A DNA stretch of 64,000 nucleotides from Ciceribacter sichuanensis (GTDB lineage: Bacteria; Pseudomonadota; Alphaproteobacteria; Rhizobiales; Rhizobiaceae), in assembly GCF_024055605.1 (NCBI RefSeq), contig NZ_JAMXLX010000007.1:237517-301516 (forward strand). The letters are read 5' to 3'. Of the stretch, positions 8,120 to 16,631 are shown in pieces. Under the pieces are notes generated by a model. It made no database searches. It saw only the letters and a list, made by a program, of their open reading frames with translations, and was not told where the DNA came from. The translations under genes were made by a program, and so were the position numbers. Each line of letters starts with the position of its first letter. Position 1 is the stretch's first letter.

Positions 8120-9418
8120 ATGGCGCCAGTCAAAACCATCGCCCTCTTTCCTGAAGCGAGCTACGGCGCGGCGCTGAACTGCGTCGGCATCGCCCAGGAA
8201 CTGCGGCGCATGGGTCATCGCCCGGTCTTTCTCTGTCATCCCGGTTTCAGCGGCGTTTTCGCGGAATACGGTTTCCCGGAATATCAACTCGCCGAGGCCG
8301 AAGCCGGAACTCAGACTGACTGGAACGACTTCATCGAGCGTCATCAGGATGCCTTCCGGCAAACGCCGCTGGAACAGGTCGAAAGCTATGTCGGCCCGAC
8401 CTGGGATGCGATCGTCGACACGGCCATGCGGGTCGAGGAGCCGCTGCGCCAGCTTCTCGGGCGGCTGAAACCGGATGCGATCGTGCTCGACAACGTCGTC
8501 ATGTTTCCGGCAATCGCGAATGCGGGTGTACCATGGATTCGCGTCGTCTCCTGCGCCGAAACGGAGATACCGGACGAGGACATGCCGCCCCATCTCTCCG
8601 GCTGCGGGGAAGATGACCGCGCCGCATGGGCGGTTTATTCCGAGCGCTACGAGAGAACCGTCGCTCCCGCGCACAAGCGTTTTTCCGCCTTTCTCGCGGA
8701 TTGCGGGTTGAAAGCTCCGTCGGCGCCGATTTTTCTCGATGCCTCGCCCTGGTTGAACCTGCTGCTTGCGCCCGAGATCATCCGACATCGCCGCCGCGAG
8801 CCTCTCGATCCCGCGCAGTTCATCTTTCTCGATGGCTGCGTTCGCCATGAAGCGCCCTACACCCCGCCGCGTTTTGCGAGCCACAACGAAGCACCGCTGG
8901 TGCTGACGAGCTTCGGCTCGCTCGGGGCCATGGACGTGGACATGACGAAGCGGATGATTTCCGTCTTTGCCACCCTGCCATTCCGCTTCCTCGTCAATGC
9001 GGGCAACTGGCGGGAGGAATATCGCGAGGTGCCGGACAATGTCTTCATCGACAGCTGGTTCCCACAGCCCTCCGTAGTCGAACAGGCAAGCCTCTTCATC
9101 CATCACGGTGGCAATAATTCCTTCTGCGAGGCGCTCTATTACGGTGTTCCATCGCTCGTCATGCCCTATTGCTGGGACGGCCACGACAATGCGACGCGCG
9201 CCGCCGAAACTGGCGTCGGCCGAAAACTCGACCGCTACGGCTGGAGCGAGGCGGAGCTCGCCAGAGCGATCAAGGAACTACTCGGCGACAGGGACATGCA
9301 TGCGCGGCTGAAGGCCAATGCGGCAGGCATGCGCAAGGCGGCCGGCGTGACGCGGGCAGCGGAAGAAATCGTCAGGGTCGCGACGGGCGCCAAGAGCGCC
9401 GCGCGGGCTTCCATCTAA
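8120..9418 (+). CDS. GT1-family glycosyltransferase (UGT/MGT-like), copy 2
   Basis: Second glycosyltransferase, 432 residues, starting six bases after the regulator stop. It matches copy 1 (1792-3084) along its length: FFPEASYGAALNCVGIAQ at the N-terminus, PPHLSGCGE in the middle, WFPQ and HHGGNNS (about 328-334) and WDGHDNATR in the donor-binding region. The two share the unusual GHDN variant, so they form one subfamily. Having one copy in each of two divergent operons suggests two related acceptors, or a heteromer (inference). Donor sugar and acceptor are not known. Confidence 0.88.
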   Translation: MAPVKTIALFPEASYGAALNCVGIAQELRRMGHRPVFLCHPGFSGVFAEYGFPEYQLAEAEAGTQTDWNDFIERHQDAFRQTPLEQVESYVGPTWDAIVDTAMRVEEPLRQLLGRLKPDAIVLDNVVMFPAIANAGVPWIRVVSCAETEIPDEDMPPHLSGCGEDDRAAWAVYSERYERTVAPAHKRFSAFLADCGLKAPSAPIFLDASPWLNLLLAPEIIRHRRREPLDPAQFIFLDGCVRHEAPYTPPRFASHNEAPLVLTSFGSLGAMDVDMTKRMISVFATLPFRFLVNAGNWREEYREVPDNVFIDSWFPQPSVVEQASLFIHHGGNNSFCEALYYGVPSLVMPYCWDGHDNATRAAETGVGRKLDRYGWSEAELARAIKELLGDRDMHARLKANAAGMRKAAGVTRAAEEIVRVATGAKSAARASI

Positions 9419-9437
9419 ACCTAGCGGGAGACATCGA

Positions 9438-10919
9438 ATGCGTGACAGGCTCTTCATCGACGGCAAGTGGCAGGCCCCGGCGAAGGGCGGCACCTTCCCG
9501 GTCATCGATCCGGCAACCGAAGAGGTGGTGCATCGGGCGCCCGCAGGCACGAAGGAAGATATCGACGCTGCCGTGAAAGCCGCGCGCCTTGCCTTCGACC
9601 AGGGACCGTGGCCGAGACTTTCCGGCAAGGAGCGCGGGGCGGTCCTGCGTCGCATTTCGGAGATCATCCTCGCCCGCAAGCATGATCTTGCCCGGCTCGA
9701 AGTGATCGACAACGGCAAGCCCATGCCGGAAGCCGTCTGGGACATGGAAGATACGGCAGGCTGCTTCGCCTTCTATGCCGGCCTCGCCGAAGAGATGGAC
9801 GACAACCCGGAAGAAGCGATCACGCTCGCAGAGCCCCGTTTCTCCTCGAAGGTCGTACGGGAACCGATCGGCGTCGCCGGCGCGATCATCCCCTGGAACT
9901 ATCCGCTGCTGATGGCATCATGGAAGGTGGCACCGGCACTTGCCGCCGGCTGCACCATGGTGCTGAAACCTTCCGAACTGACGCCGCTCACCGCGCTGGA
10001 ACTGGGTGCGATCGTGGAGGAAGCAGGGCTCCCGGCCGGCGTGCTGAACATCGTGACAGGCCTCGGCGCAGATGCCGGTCAACCGCTTTCGGAACATCCC
10101 GGTGTCGACAAGCTCGCCTTCACCGGCTCGGTTCCCACGGGTGCGAAGATCATGGCGGCGGCAGCGCGCGACATCAAGAATGTCAGCCTGGAACTCGGCG
10201 GCAAGTCGCCTTTCGTCGTCTTCGCCGACAGCGACATCGAAAAGGCTGTCGAATGGATCATGTTCGGCATCTTCTGGAACCAGGGGCAGGTCTGCTCGGC
10301 AACCTCGCGGGTTCTGGTGGAGGACAGCCTTTATCCAGCTCTCATGGAGCGGCTTGTCGCCGAATCCGCGAAAATCCGCATCGGCAACGGGCTTGAGGAT
10401 GGAACGCTGCTCGGCCCGCTCGTCTCGAAGGGTCAGTATGACAAGGTTCTGGCCGCCATCGAGCGCGGCAAGGCCGAAGGTGCTGTCGTCGCCGGCGGCG
10501 GCAAGCGGCCCGCCGGTCTCGACAAGGGGTATTTCCTCGAGCCGACCATCCTCACCGACATGGCAGAGGACAGTTTCGTCTGGACCGAGGAAATCTTTGG
10601 CCCCGTCGTCTGCGTCAGACCGTTCAGGGACGAAGCGGATGCGATCCGCATGGCGAACGACAGCCGCTTCGGCCTCGCCGCAGCCGTCATGTCGAAGGAC
10701 AAGGCCCGCTGCGAACGGGTCGCCAGGGCCTTCCGCGCCGGGATCGTATGGATCAACTGCTCGCAGCCCACCTTCACCGAAGCGCCGTGGGGCGGCTACA
10801 AGCAGTCAGGCATCGGCCGCGAACTCGGCCGCTGGGGTCTCTCGAATTATCTGGAGACCAAGCAGATCACCTCATTCAACAGCGAGGAACCGTGGGGCTG
10901 GTACATCAAGCCCGCGTAA
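9438..10919 (+). CDS. Aldehyde dehydrogenase (betaine-aldehyde-dehydrogenase-like)
   Basis: Full-length 493-residue NAD-dependent aldehyde dehydrogenase. Key motifs: IPWNYPLLM (catalytic Asn), FTGSVPTG (cofactor Gly), ELGGKSPFVVF (general base Glu) and NQGQVCSATSR (catalytic Cys). AGCTMVLKPSE and the C-terminal APWGGYKQSGIGRELG are typical of the betaine aldehyde / gamma-aminobutyraldehyde group, which fits amine catabolism next to a PotD-type importer (inference). Starts 19 bases after the glycosyltransferase, with GCGGGAG ahead of its ATG, so it is cotranscribed with the regulator. Confidence 0.92.
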   Translation: MRDRLFIDGKWQAPAKGGTFPVIDPATEEVVHRAPAGTKEDIDAAVKAARLAFDQGPWPRLSGKERGAVLRRISEIILARKHDLARLEVIDNGKPMPEAVWDMEDTAGCFAFYAGLAEEMDDNPEEAITLAEPRFSSKVVREPIGVAGAIIPWNYPLLMASWKVAPALAAGCTMVLKPSELTPLTALELGAIVEEAGLPAGVLNIVTGLGADAGQPLSEHPGVDKLAFTGSVPTGAKIMAAAARDIKNVSLELGGKSPFVVFADSDIEKAVEWIMFGIFWNQGQVCSATSRVLVEDSLYPALMERLVAESAKIRIGNGLEDGTLLGPLVSKGQYDKVLAAIERGKAEGAVVAGGGKRPAGLDKGYFLEPTILTDMAEDSFVWTEEIFGPVVCVRPFRDEADAIRMANDSRFGLAAAVMSKDKARCERVARAFRAGIVWINCSQPTFTEAPWGGYKQSGIGRELGRWGLSNYLETKQITSFNSEEPWGWYIKPA

Positions 10920-10939
10920 GAGTGGGCGCCAGACGCGAT

Positions 10940-11212
10940 CTACCGCAGCCATTCGTCCGTCAGGTCCCTTTTTCGCGCGGTTTGTTCAGCGATCCGTTCC
11001 ACCATGCTGTCGCTGCGCACGACGATATAGACCAGCGCACTCAGGACCGGAACGAATACCAGCGACAGGTACCATATGACTTTCGCTCGCCCGCTCAATT
11101 GCCTGTCACGCGCCAGATCCCTGATGGCAACCACCACGATGACAAGGCAGGCCACCAGAGCGAGAGCCGCGAAAACGTATATGGCGCTGTTCTCCATATC
11201 CTTCGTGAGCAT
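10940..11212 (-). CDS. Small membrane protein with PLDc_N-like domain
   Basis: About 90 residues with two hydrophobic helices, a central segment RAKVIWYLSLVFVPVLSAL-YI and a basic/acidic tail, resembling the phospholipase D N-terminal-type (PLDc_N) membrane domain seen in many stand-alone small proteins. ATG at 11212 has AAGGA seven bases upstream; the longer frame to 11257 is not preferred. Convergent with the dehydrogenase at 9438 and downstream of the next membrane protein, with which it may be cotranscribed. No catalytic motif; function unknown. Confidence 0.7.
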   Translation of the reverse strand: MLTKDMENSAIYVFAALALVACLVIVVVAIRDLARDRQLSGRAKVIWYLSLVFVPVLSALVYIVVRSDSMVERIAEQTARKRDLTDEWLR

Positions 11213-11283
11213 GATCTTATCCTTTACAATTGCCCGGAATGAAGGGCGATAAACCATTCATGTGATTGCCCCGGCGCAGATCA

Positions 11284-11946
11284 TCAAAGCATCGTCGAGG
11301 GCGGATGCCGCAGGGCGAGGCCGAAACCGACGATGGAAGACCCGGTGAGCAGAAGGTCGGTCGCGACAATTACATCCCACGCCACTCCGATTGCCGCGAA
11401 CCGCTCGAGAATAGCCCAGCCGACGCAGAAAAGGCTGGTCAGCCCGCCCGCCATTAGAGAGGCGGTTCCCTTGCCGGGTTCGAGGGTCGCTCCAATCCAT
11501 AGCCTCAACGTTCCAAGTGCAACGAAGACGAGACAGAAAAGCGCGAACTCCGATGGGGCCACCAGTTGCGCATCCCTTGAAAGCATGAGCCCCAAACTGA
11601 TCTGCAGAATGCCAGCGGCAATCCAGTCCAGATAGAGTTCCGGCCGCGACAGGCGGATGATGATGATCCCGGTGAGCAATCCCCCGAACATGGCCCCCAT
11701 GCCCGGCCAATAGCCGTTCATGCCCCAACGGGTCAGCGTGTTCATGAAGGACAGCACCGCGAGATCGACGAGAAGAATCCCCAATGCAACAATCCGTATC
11801 CAATCCGAGGGCTGCCGGAAGCGATTGACGATGATCCTGCGCCTGCTCGATACCGCCTGATGGATCACATCGAAAACAGCCGGGACGCGCGCGGCGGATA
11901 GCGCGCGTCCCGGTTGATGTCCGAGATAGGGGAATCTTACGGACAT
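11284..11946 (-). CDS. Multi-pass membrane protein, HdeD/DUF308-like
   Basis: About 220 residues with a short basic cytoplasmic N-terminus and six predicted hydrophobic helices, including WIRIVALGILLVDLAVLSF, MGAMFGGLLTGIIII and LTSLFCVGWAILERFAAIGV. The even spacing of pairs of helices recalls HdeD-type acid-resistance membrane proteins, but the match is by topology rather than a signature. Start at ATG 11946, with GAGGG eight bases upstream. A strong candidate promoter with a TetR-type operator lies about 260 bases upstream on the same strand, suggesting control by the nearby TetR protein. Confidence 0.65.
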   Translation of the reverse strand: MSVRFPYLGHQPGRALSAARVPAVFDVIHQAVSSRRRIIVNRFRQPSDWIRIVALGILLVDLAVLSFMNTLTRWGMNGYWPGMGAMFGGLLTGIIIIRLSRPELYLDWIAAGILQISLGLMLSRDAQLVAPSEFALFCLVFVALGTLRLWIGATLEPGKGTASLMAGGLTSLFCVGWAILERFAAIGVAWDVIVATDLLLTGSSIVGFGLALRHPPSTML

Positions 11947-11952
11947 CACCAA

Positions 11953-12459
11953 CCCTCGACCGCGGGGCTCCGAACGAGAGTCGGTATACGAAGAACTCCT
12001 GGAGTGCGGCCTCTCCCCATTTTCAGTTCGTCGTGAGCGGCGCTGCGAGCAGCGTATCGACGTCGAGGACCAGCCATCGCGGCGGTCAAATCATCATCAC
12101 CGGCCTTACTCCACTCCACCATTTCAATCTGGCTCCCCCATCCGATGGCGCTGGAACGGAACCGGCTGGCAGCCGCCAGAGACCAGATCATTTGCCAACA
12201 TCACCTTTATATATACAAACGAAACGTTTGTAAATTTGCAGAACGCAAATTTTCCACACGACAGTGCGCGTGTCGCCTTGTGAAAACGGCTCAAGCGGGT
12301 GCGGAGACCCTTGGGAACGAAGGGCTGGAAACAGGAAAGAGATGGAGACCGGCAGGCTGGATTTTGAAAACTCGCCCGTTCCACGTTCAGGAAGGAACAC
12401 AGTGACCTGCTTCAGGGGCTGAAGTGCAGGATCGCCTTTACCAGCGCGGCGCTGTCAGT
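11953..12459. other. Intergenic region with a promoter but no confident gene
   Basis: Between the membrane protein and the TetR gene. It holds the operator/promoter described at 12206-12252, and two short possible reading frames: 12124-12201 on the minus strand (25 codons, begins just downstream of the -10 box) and 12342-12422 on the plus strand (26 codons, AGGAAAGAG before ATG). Neither has recognisable similarity. They could be leader peptides or chance. Confidence 0.5.
12206..12252 (-). promoter_or_regulatory. Promoter with TetR-type operator and second palindrome
   Basis: Minus-strand promoter: -35 TTTACA (12229-12234), 17-base spacer, -10 TATAAA (12206-12211). The spacer and -35 are covered by a perfect inverted repeat TACAAACG-AAA-CGTTTGTA (12214-12232), the half-site type used by AcrR/TtgR-like TetR repressors. 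Directly beside it is a second inverted repeat AAATTTGC-N5-GCAAATTT (12232-12252). It faces the membrane protein genes at 11284-11946 and 10940-11212. Confidence 0.7.
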
Positions 12460-13065
12460 TCATTTCGTCAGGCTGGCGAGGATCGTCCTGATATACAGGC
12501 TACCATCCGGGGAAATGTTGAAGCCGCCCTTCCCCAAGGCCCATTCGATGACGAGGCCGCTGATGGTCGCACTGACCATAGAAGCCGCCTTCTGGGGCGT
12601 CCATGGCGGCGGCATACCGGTGTCGCGCTCCACCGCCTGAAAGATCCGGACGAAGATGCTGTTGATCTCCTCGCGAAACGTGGACCCGCCGGGTTCGTCC
12701 TTTTCGGAAAGTGCGATGTCCAACCGTATCATGCCCCGGAGCAGTCCCTGCTGACGCGGGTCGTTCTCCATCTGGTCGAACAGATCGGCGATAATATCTC
12801 CGAGCTTCTTCAAGGAAGCCGCACCGTTATTCGGCGCAAGTTCGTCAGCCAGTATACGAAACGGCTCCTGCGCGGCATCGCGCAATGCGAGCAGAAGACC
12901 CTGCTTGTTCTTGAAGTGCCAATGCACCGCCCCGCGTGTCACTCCGGCGAGCGCGGCGATCTCCTCTAGCGTTACGTCCTCGTAGCCCTTTTCGAGAAAA
13001 AGATCCTCGGCCGCCTGCAATATCTGCCGACCTGTCTCCGCTGCCTGCTCTTTCGTTCTCCTCAC
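12460..13065 (-). CDS. TetR-family repressor of RND efflux (AcrR/BepR-like)
   Basis: A 201-residue TetR-family protein. The N-terminal DNA-binding domain is clear: AAEDLFLEKGYEDVTLEEIAA and GVTRGAVHWHFKNKQGLL (about residues 18-58), very like AcrR, TtgR and rhizobial/Brucella efflux repressors. The C-terminal helical domain would bind drugs or plant compounds. It lies on the same strand, downstream of the RND pump gene at 13489 but separated by 423 bases, so probably has its own promoter. Two matching operators (12214-12232 and 18274-18292) are its likely targets (inference). Confidence 0.9.
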   Translation of the reverse strand: MRRTKEQAAETGRQILQAAEDLFLEKGYEDVTLEEIAALAGVTRGAVHWHFKNKQGLLLALRDAAQEPFRILADELAPNNGAASLKKLGDIIADLFDQMENDPRQQGLLRGMIRLDIALSEKDEPGGSTFREEINSIFVRIFQAVERDTGMPPPWTPQKAASMVSATISGLVIEWALGKGGFNISPDGSLYIRTILASLTK

Positions 13066-13488
13066 GGTGTTTCTCCATTCTCGTTTTATTATTCAGCAAG
13101 AGGAAGGCCGGATATCGGGGACCGGACCAATACGTCCCATCGATAGCAGATAGACCGCAGTTATCATTGACGAAACGCCAGTGCGGCATACCTTTCCCGA
13201 ACATGCTGTCAAGCTTTGCCAATCTTGCAATCCAAATCCGGGTAGTGCCCGAAATCGAAACACATCACCTCACTGAGAATGTTTCTGCCGTGTTTAAAAG
13301 TGCCCCATGCCCGAAGCAGTGGCTTGAGCGCAAATGCAGGCTTCCCGTTTCTGATTGCGGCTGATGGAAGCGTCCGTCCCCGATCTGGTCCATCGGGACT
13401 GAAAACCGGATCCACTCATCGATGACGAAGTGGGCGGTTATAGCAACCCCGGACGAAAACGTGTCCGGGGCTGCGATTGGCAAAGATC
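13066..13488. other. Intergenic region between TetR gene and RND pump
   Basis: No convincing gene in 423 bases. It should contain the TetR promoter near 13070-13130 and the end of the pump transcript at the stem-loop 13447-13470. I saw no copy of the TACA-type operator here, so autoregulation of the TetR gene is not supported by the sequence. Confidence 0.5.
13447..13470 (-). terminator. Stem-loop after the RND pump gene
   Basis: CCCCGGAC (13447-13454), eight-base loop, GTCCGGGG (13463-13470): a perfect eight-pair GC-rich stem 19 bases past the pump stop. There is no run of T after it on the minus strand, so it may be a weak terminator or an mRNA-stabilising hairpin. Confidence 0.5.
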
Positions 13489-16400
13489 TCAGGCCGTCGC
13501 CTCTTCCGTCTTCGTCGGCTTGCTTCGGGTGAAAAGCCGATTCACCAGCACGAAGAATACCGGCACGAAGACGATGGCGAGCAGCGTTCCGGTAACCGTA
13601 CCGAAGAACGTGGCAAACCCGATCGCCTGACGCGCGCCGGCACCTGCGCCACTTGAGAGAACCAGCGGAACGACGCCGAGACCAAAGGCAAGCGACGTCA
13701 TCAGGATTGGACGGAAGCGAAGCTTCGCCGCCTCGCAAACCGCTTCGAACGCCGACTCTCCGAGCTGCAACATCCGCTCGCGAGCGAACTCCACGATCAT
13801 GATTCCGTTCTTGCCGGTAAGGCCGACCACGGTCAGCAAGCCAACCTGGAAGTACACGCCGTTCGACTGTCCGCCGATCTGAGCACCGATCAGCGCACCC
13901 AGGATACCGACCGGCATCGCAAGCAGCACGGCGATCGGGATCGTCCAGCTTTCATAAAGTGCGGCAAGGCACAGGAACATGGTCGCCAGCGCGAGAGCGT
14001 AGAGCGGAAGCGCTCCCGCTCCGGCATCCTTTTCCTCCAGCGAAAGGCCCGTCCACTGCAGGCTGAAGCCCGGCGGGAGCTTGGCAGCGAGACTTTCCAT
14101 CTCGACAAGCGCATCACCGGAAGAAAAGCCCGGCGCCGACGAGCCGTCGATCTGCATCGCCGGCAAGGCGTCGTAACGGCTGACCTGCTGCGGGCCGAAG
14201 ACCCAGTCCTGCGTGGCGAACGTGGAGAAGTCGACGAAATCCCCGTTCGAGTTCGGCACGCGCCAGAGCGCCAGATCTTCCGGTCCCGTACGAGCCCAGG
14301 GCTCGCCCTGAACGTAAACCCGCTTCATACGGCCTTCATAGAGGAAGTCGTTGACGTAGGAACTCGACCATATCGTGGTGAGAAATGAACCGACATCCGA
14401 CGCACTCAAGCCCACAGCGCCTGCCTTGCCCCAGTCGATGTTGAGTTCGAACTGCGATGCGTCCTCAACCCCGTTCGGACGGACAGCCATCAGCTTGTTG
14501 CTTTGCGCCGCCATGCCGAGCAAGGCGTTGCGTGCCTCCAGCAGCTCTTCATGACTTTGGCCGGAGCGTGCCTGAATGTAGCCCGAGAAGCCGTTGGACG
14601 TGCCGAGTTCCATTACCGCCGGCGGTACGATCGGCACGACAATTGCTTCGCGGATGCCGCCCATCAGCGGACCGAAAGCACGGCCTGCGATGGCCTGAGC
14701 CGAGTTTTCCGGCCCCTTGCGCTCTTCCCAATCCTTCAGCTTGATGAACATCATGCCCATGTTCTGGCCCTGACCGGCGAAGGAGAAGCCGTTTACGGAG
14801 AAGACGGCATCCACATTCTTGCCTTCGGCATTCATGAAGTAGCCTTCGACCTGACGCAGGAGTTTCTCTGTATTCTCCGCCGTGCCACCGGAGGGGGCCT
14901 GGACGATCGTAAACAGCGTGCCCTGATCTTCATCCGGAAGGAACGAGGTCGGCGTGCGCAGGTAGAGGCCGACCATTCCCGCCACCAGAACCAGGTAGAC
15001 GACGAACATCCGCAGCGGACGCCGGGCCGTGACCCCAACGATGCTGCCATAAATCGCCGTCAGTCGGGAGAAATAGCGCTCGAACCAATTGCCAAACCGT
15101 TTTCCCAGCCCCTTGCTGCTGTCATGCGAATGCGCCTTGAGCAGGGTTGCGCAGAGCGCCGGAGTGAAGATCAGCGCGACGAGAACCGAGAGCGCCATTG
15201 CCGAAACGATGGTGACGGAGAACTGCTTGTACATTTCCCCCGTCGAGCCGCCGAAGAAGGCCATCGGCACGAAAACCGCGGAAACGACCATGGCGATACC
15301 GACGAGCGCTCCCGAAATCTCGCCCATCGACTTCTTCGTCGCGGCGACGGGATCGAGATGTTCGTCACGCATGATGCGTTCGACGTTTTCCACCACCACG
15401 ATGGCGTCATCGACCAGAAGCCCGATCGCGAGCACCATGGCAAGCATGGTCAGCGTGTTGATGGTGAAACCAAGCGCCGCCATGATACCGAAGGTTCCGA
15501 GAAGAACCACCGGAACCGCGAGCGTCGGAATGAGCGTCGCCCGGAAGTTATGCAGGAACAGCAGCATCACCAGGACGACAAGGACGATCGCCTCGATGAG
15601 CGTGTGGATCACCGCTTCGATGGAGAGGGAAACGAAGGGCGTCGTGTCATAGGGGATGACATAGCTGACGCCGGCCGGCAGGAATTCGGCGAGATCCGCC
15701 ACCTTTGCCTTGATGAGTTCGGCCGTTTCGAGCGCGTTCGCGCCCGAAGCGAGCTGGATCGCCATGCCCGCCGCGGGCTTGCCGTTATAGAAGCTGGAAA
15801 TTTCATAGTTCTCGGAGCCAAGCTCGGCACGGGCGACGTCCCGCAGCAGGACAAGCCCGCCGTCCGTGTCGGCGCGCAGCACGATCCGCTCGAAATCCTC
15901 CGGCGTCTTGAGCAGCGACTGGGCGGTTACGGTCGCATTCAGCTGCTGACCTTCCGGCGCGGGCATTGCACCGAAACTGCCTGCGGAAATCTGCGCGTTC
16001 TGGGCGCTGATCGCCGAGACGACCGTATCGGGGGACAGGTCGTAATATTTCAGCTTCTGCGGGTCGAGCCAGATCCGCATCGCATATTCGGAACCGAACA
16101 CCTCGACCTTGCCCACGCCCGACAGGCGCGAGATGGGTTCTACCATATAGGAGTTCAGATAGTCCGCCAGATCGATTGCAGTGCGCGAACCATCTTCCGA
16201 AATCAGGCCGACAACCATGAGATAGCCGGTTGCCGATTTTTCGACGGTGACGCCCTGGCGGGTAACCGCTTCCGGCAGGTTTGCCTCGGCCTGGCTAAGC
16301 TTGTTCTGCACCTGCACCTGGGCGATGTCGGGATCGGTCCCCAGCGTAAAGGTCAGTGTGATCGTCGCCCGGCCAGTCGATGTGGTCGAGGAGTTGATGT

Positions 16401-16629
16401 AGCGCAGTCCGTCGAGGCCGGTCATGTCCTTTTCGATGATCTGAACGACGGTATCGGCTACGGTCTCTGCCGAGGCTCCGGGATAGGTCGCGCCGATGAC
16501 GATGGATGGTCCGGCAATCGAGGGATACTGCGAGATGGGCAGCCGAAGGATGGAAAGTATCCCGAGGCCCATGATGATGATTGCGATCACCCAGGCAAAG
16601 ATCGGGCGGTCGATGAAGAAGCGCGCCAT
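13489..16629 (-). CDS. RND multidrug efflux permease (HAE1, AcrB/BepE-like)
   Basis: Inner-membrane proton/drug antiporter of 1046 residues, the usual AcrB length. It opens with MARFFIDRPIFAWVIAI, has the YINSSTTSTGRATITLTF porter segment and the proton-relay pair Asp-Asp in AIGLLVDDAIVVVENVER. The second half repeats the fold (LLTVVGLTGKNGIMIVEFA). It works as a trimer with the adaptor encoded two bases upstream and an outer membrane channel not found in this window. Substrates are unknown; rhizobial homologues export plant phenolics, bile-like and dye compounds. Confidence 0.95.
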   Translation of the reverse strand: MARFFIDRPIFAWVIAIIIMGLGILSILRLPISQYPSIAGPSIVIGATYPGASAETVADTVVQIIEKDMTGLDGLRYINSSTTSTGRATITLTFTLGTDPDIAQVQVQNKLSQAEANLPEAVTRQGVTVEKSATGYLMVVGLISEDGSRTAIDLADYLNSYMVEPISRLSGVGKVEVFGSEYAMRIWLDPQKLKYYDLSPDTVVSAISAQNAQISAGSFGAMPAPEGQQLNATVTAQSLLKTPEDFERIVLRADTDGGLVLLRDVARAELGSENYEISSFYNGKPAAGMAIQLASGANALETAELIKAKVADLAEFLPAGVSYVIPYDTTPFVSLSIEAVIHTLIEAIVLVVLVMLLFLHNFRATLIPTLAVPVVLLGTFGIMAALGFTINTLTMLAMVLAIGLLVDDAIVVVENVERIMRDEHLDPVAATKKSMGEISGALVGIAMVVSAVFVPMAFFGGSTGEMYKQFSVTIVSAMALSVLVALIFTPALCATLLKAHSHDSSKGLGKRFGNWFERYFSRLTAIYGSIVGVTARRPLRMFVVYLVLVAGMVGLYLRTPTSFLPDEDQGTLFTIVQAPSGGTAENTEKLLRQVEGYFMNAEGKNVDAVFSVNGFSFAGQGQNMGMMFIKLKDWEERKGPENSAQAIAGRAFGPLMGGIREAIVVPIVPPAVMELGTSNGFSGYIQARSGQSHEELLEARNALLGMAAQSNKLMAVRPNGVEDASQFELNIDWGKAGAVGLSASDVGSFLTTIWSSSYVNDFLYEGRMKRVYVQGEPWARTGPEDLALWRVPNSNGDFVDFSTFATQDWVFGPQQVSRYDALPAMQIDGSSAPGFSSGDALVEMESLAAKLPPGFSLQWTGLSLEEKDAGAGALPLYALALATMFLCLAALYESWTIPIAVLLAMPVGILGALIGAQIGGQSNGVYFQVGLLTVVGLTGKNGIMIVEFARERMLQLGESAFEAVCEAAKLRFRPILMTSLAFGLGVVPLVLSSGAGAGARQAIGFATFFGTVTGTLLAIVFVPVFFVLVNRLFTRSKPTKTEEATA

Positions 16630-16631
16630 GC

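Noticed and set aside
7838..9184. A 448-codon minus-strand frame opposite the second glycosyltransferase
   Set aside because: Antisense shadow of a motif-complete GT1 gene; no ribosome site or domain.
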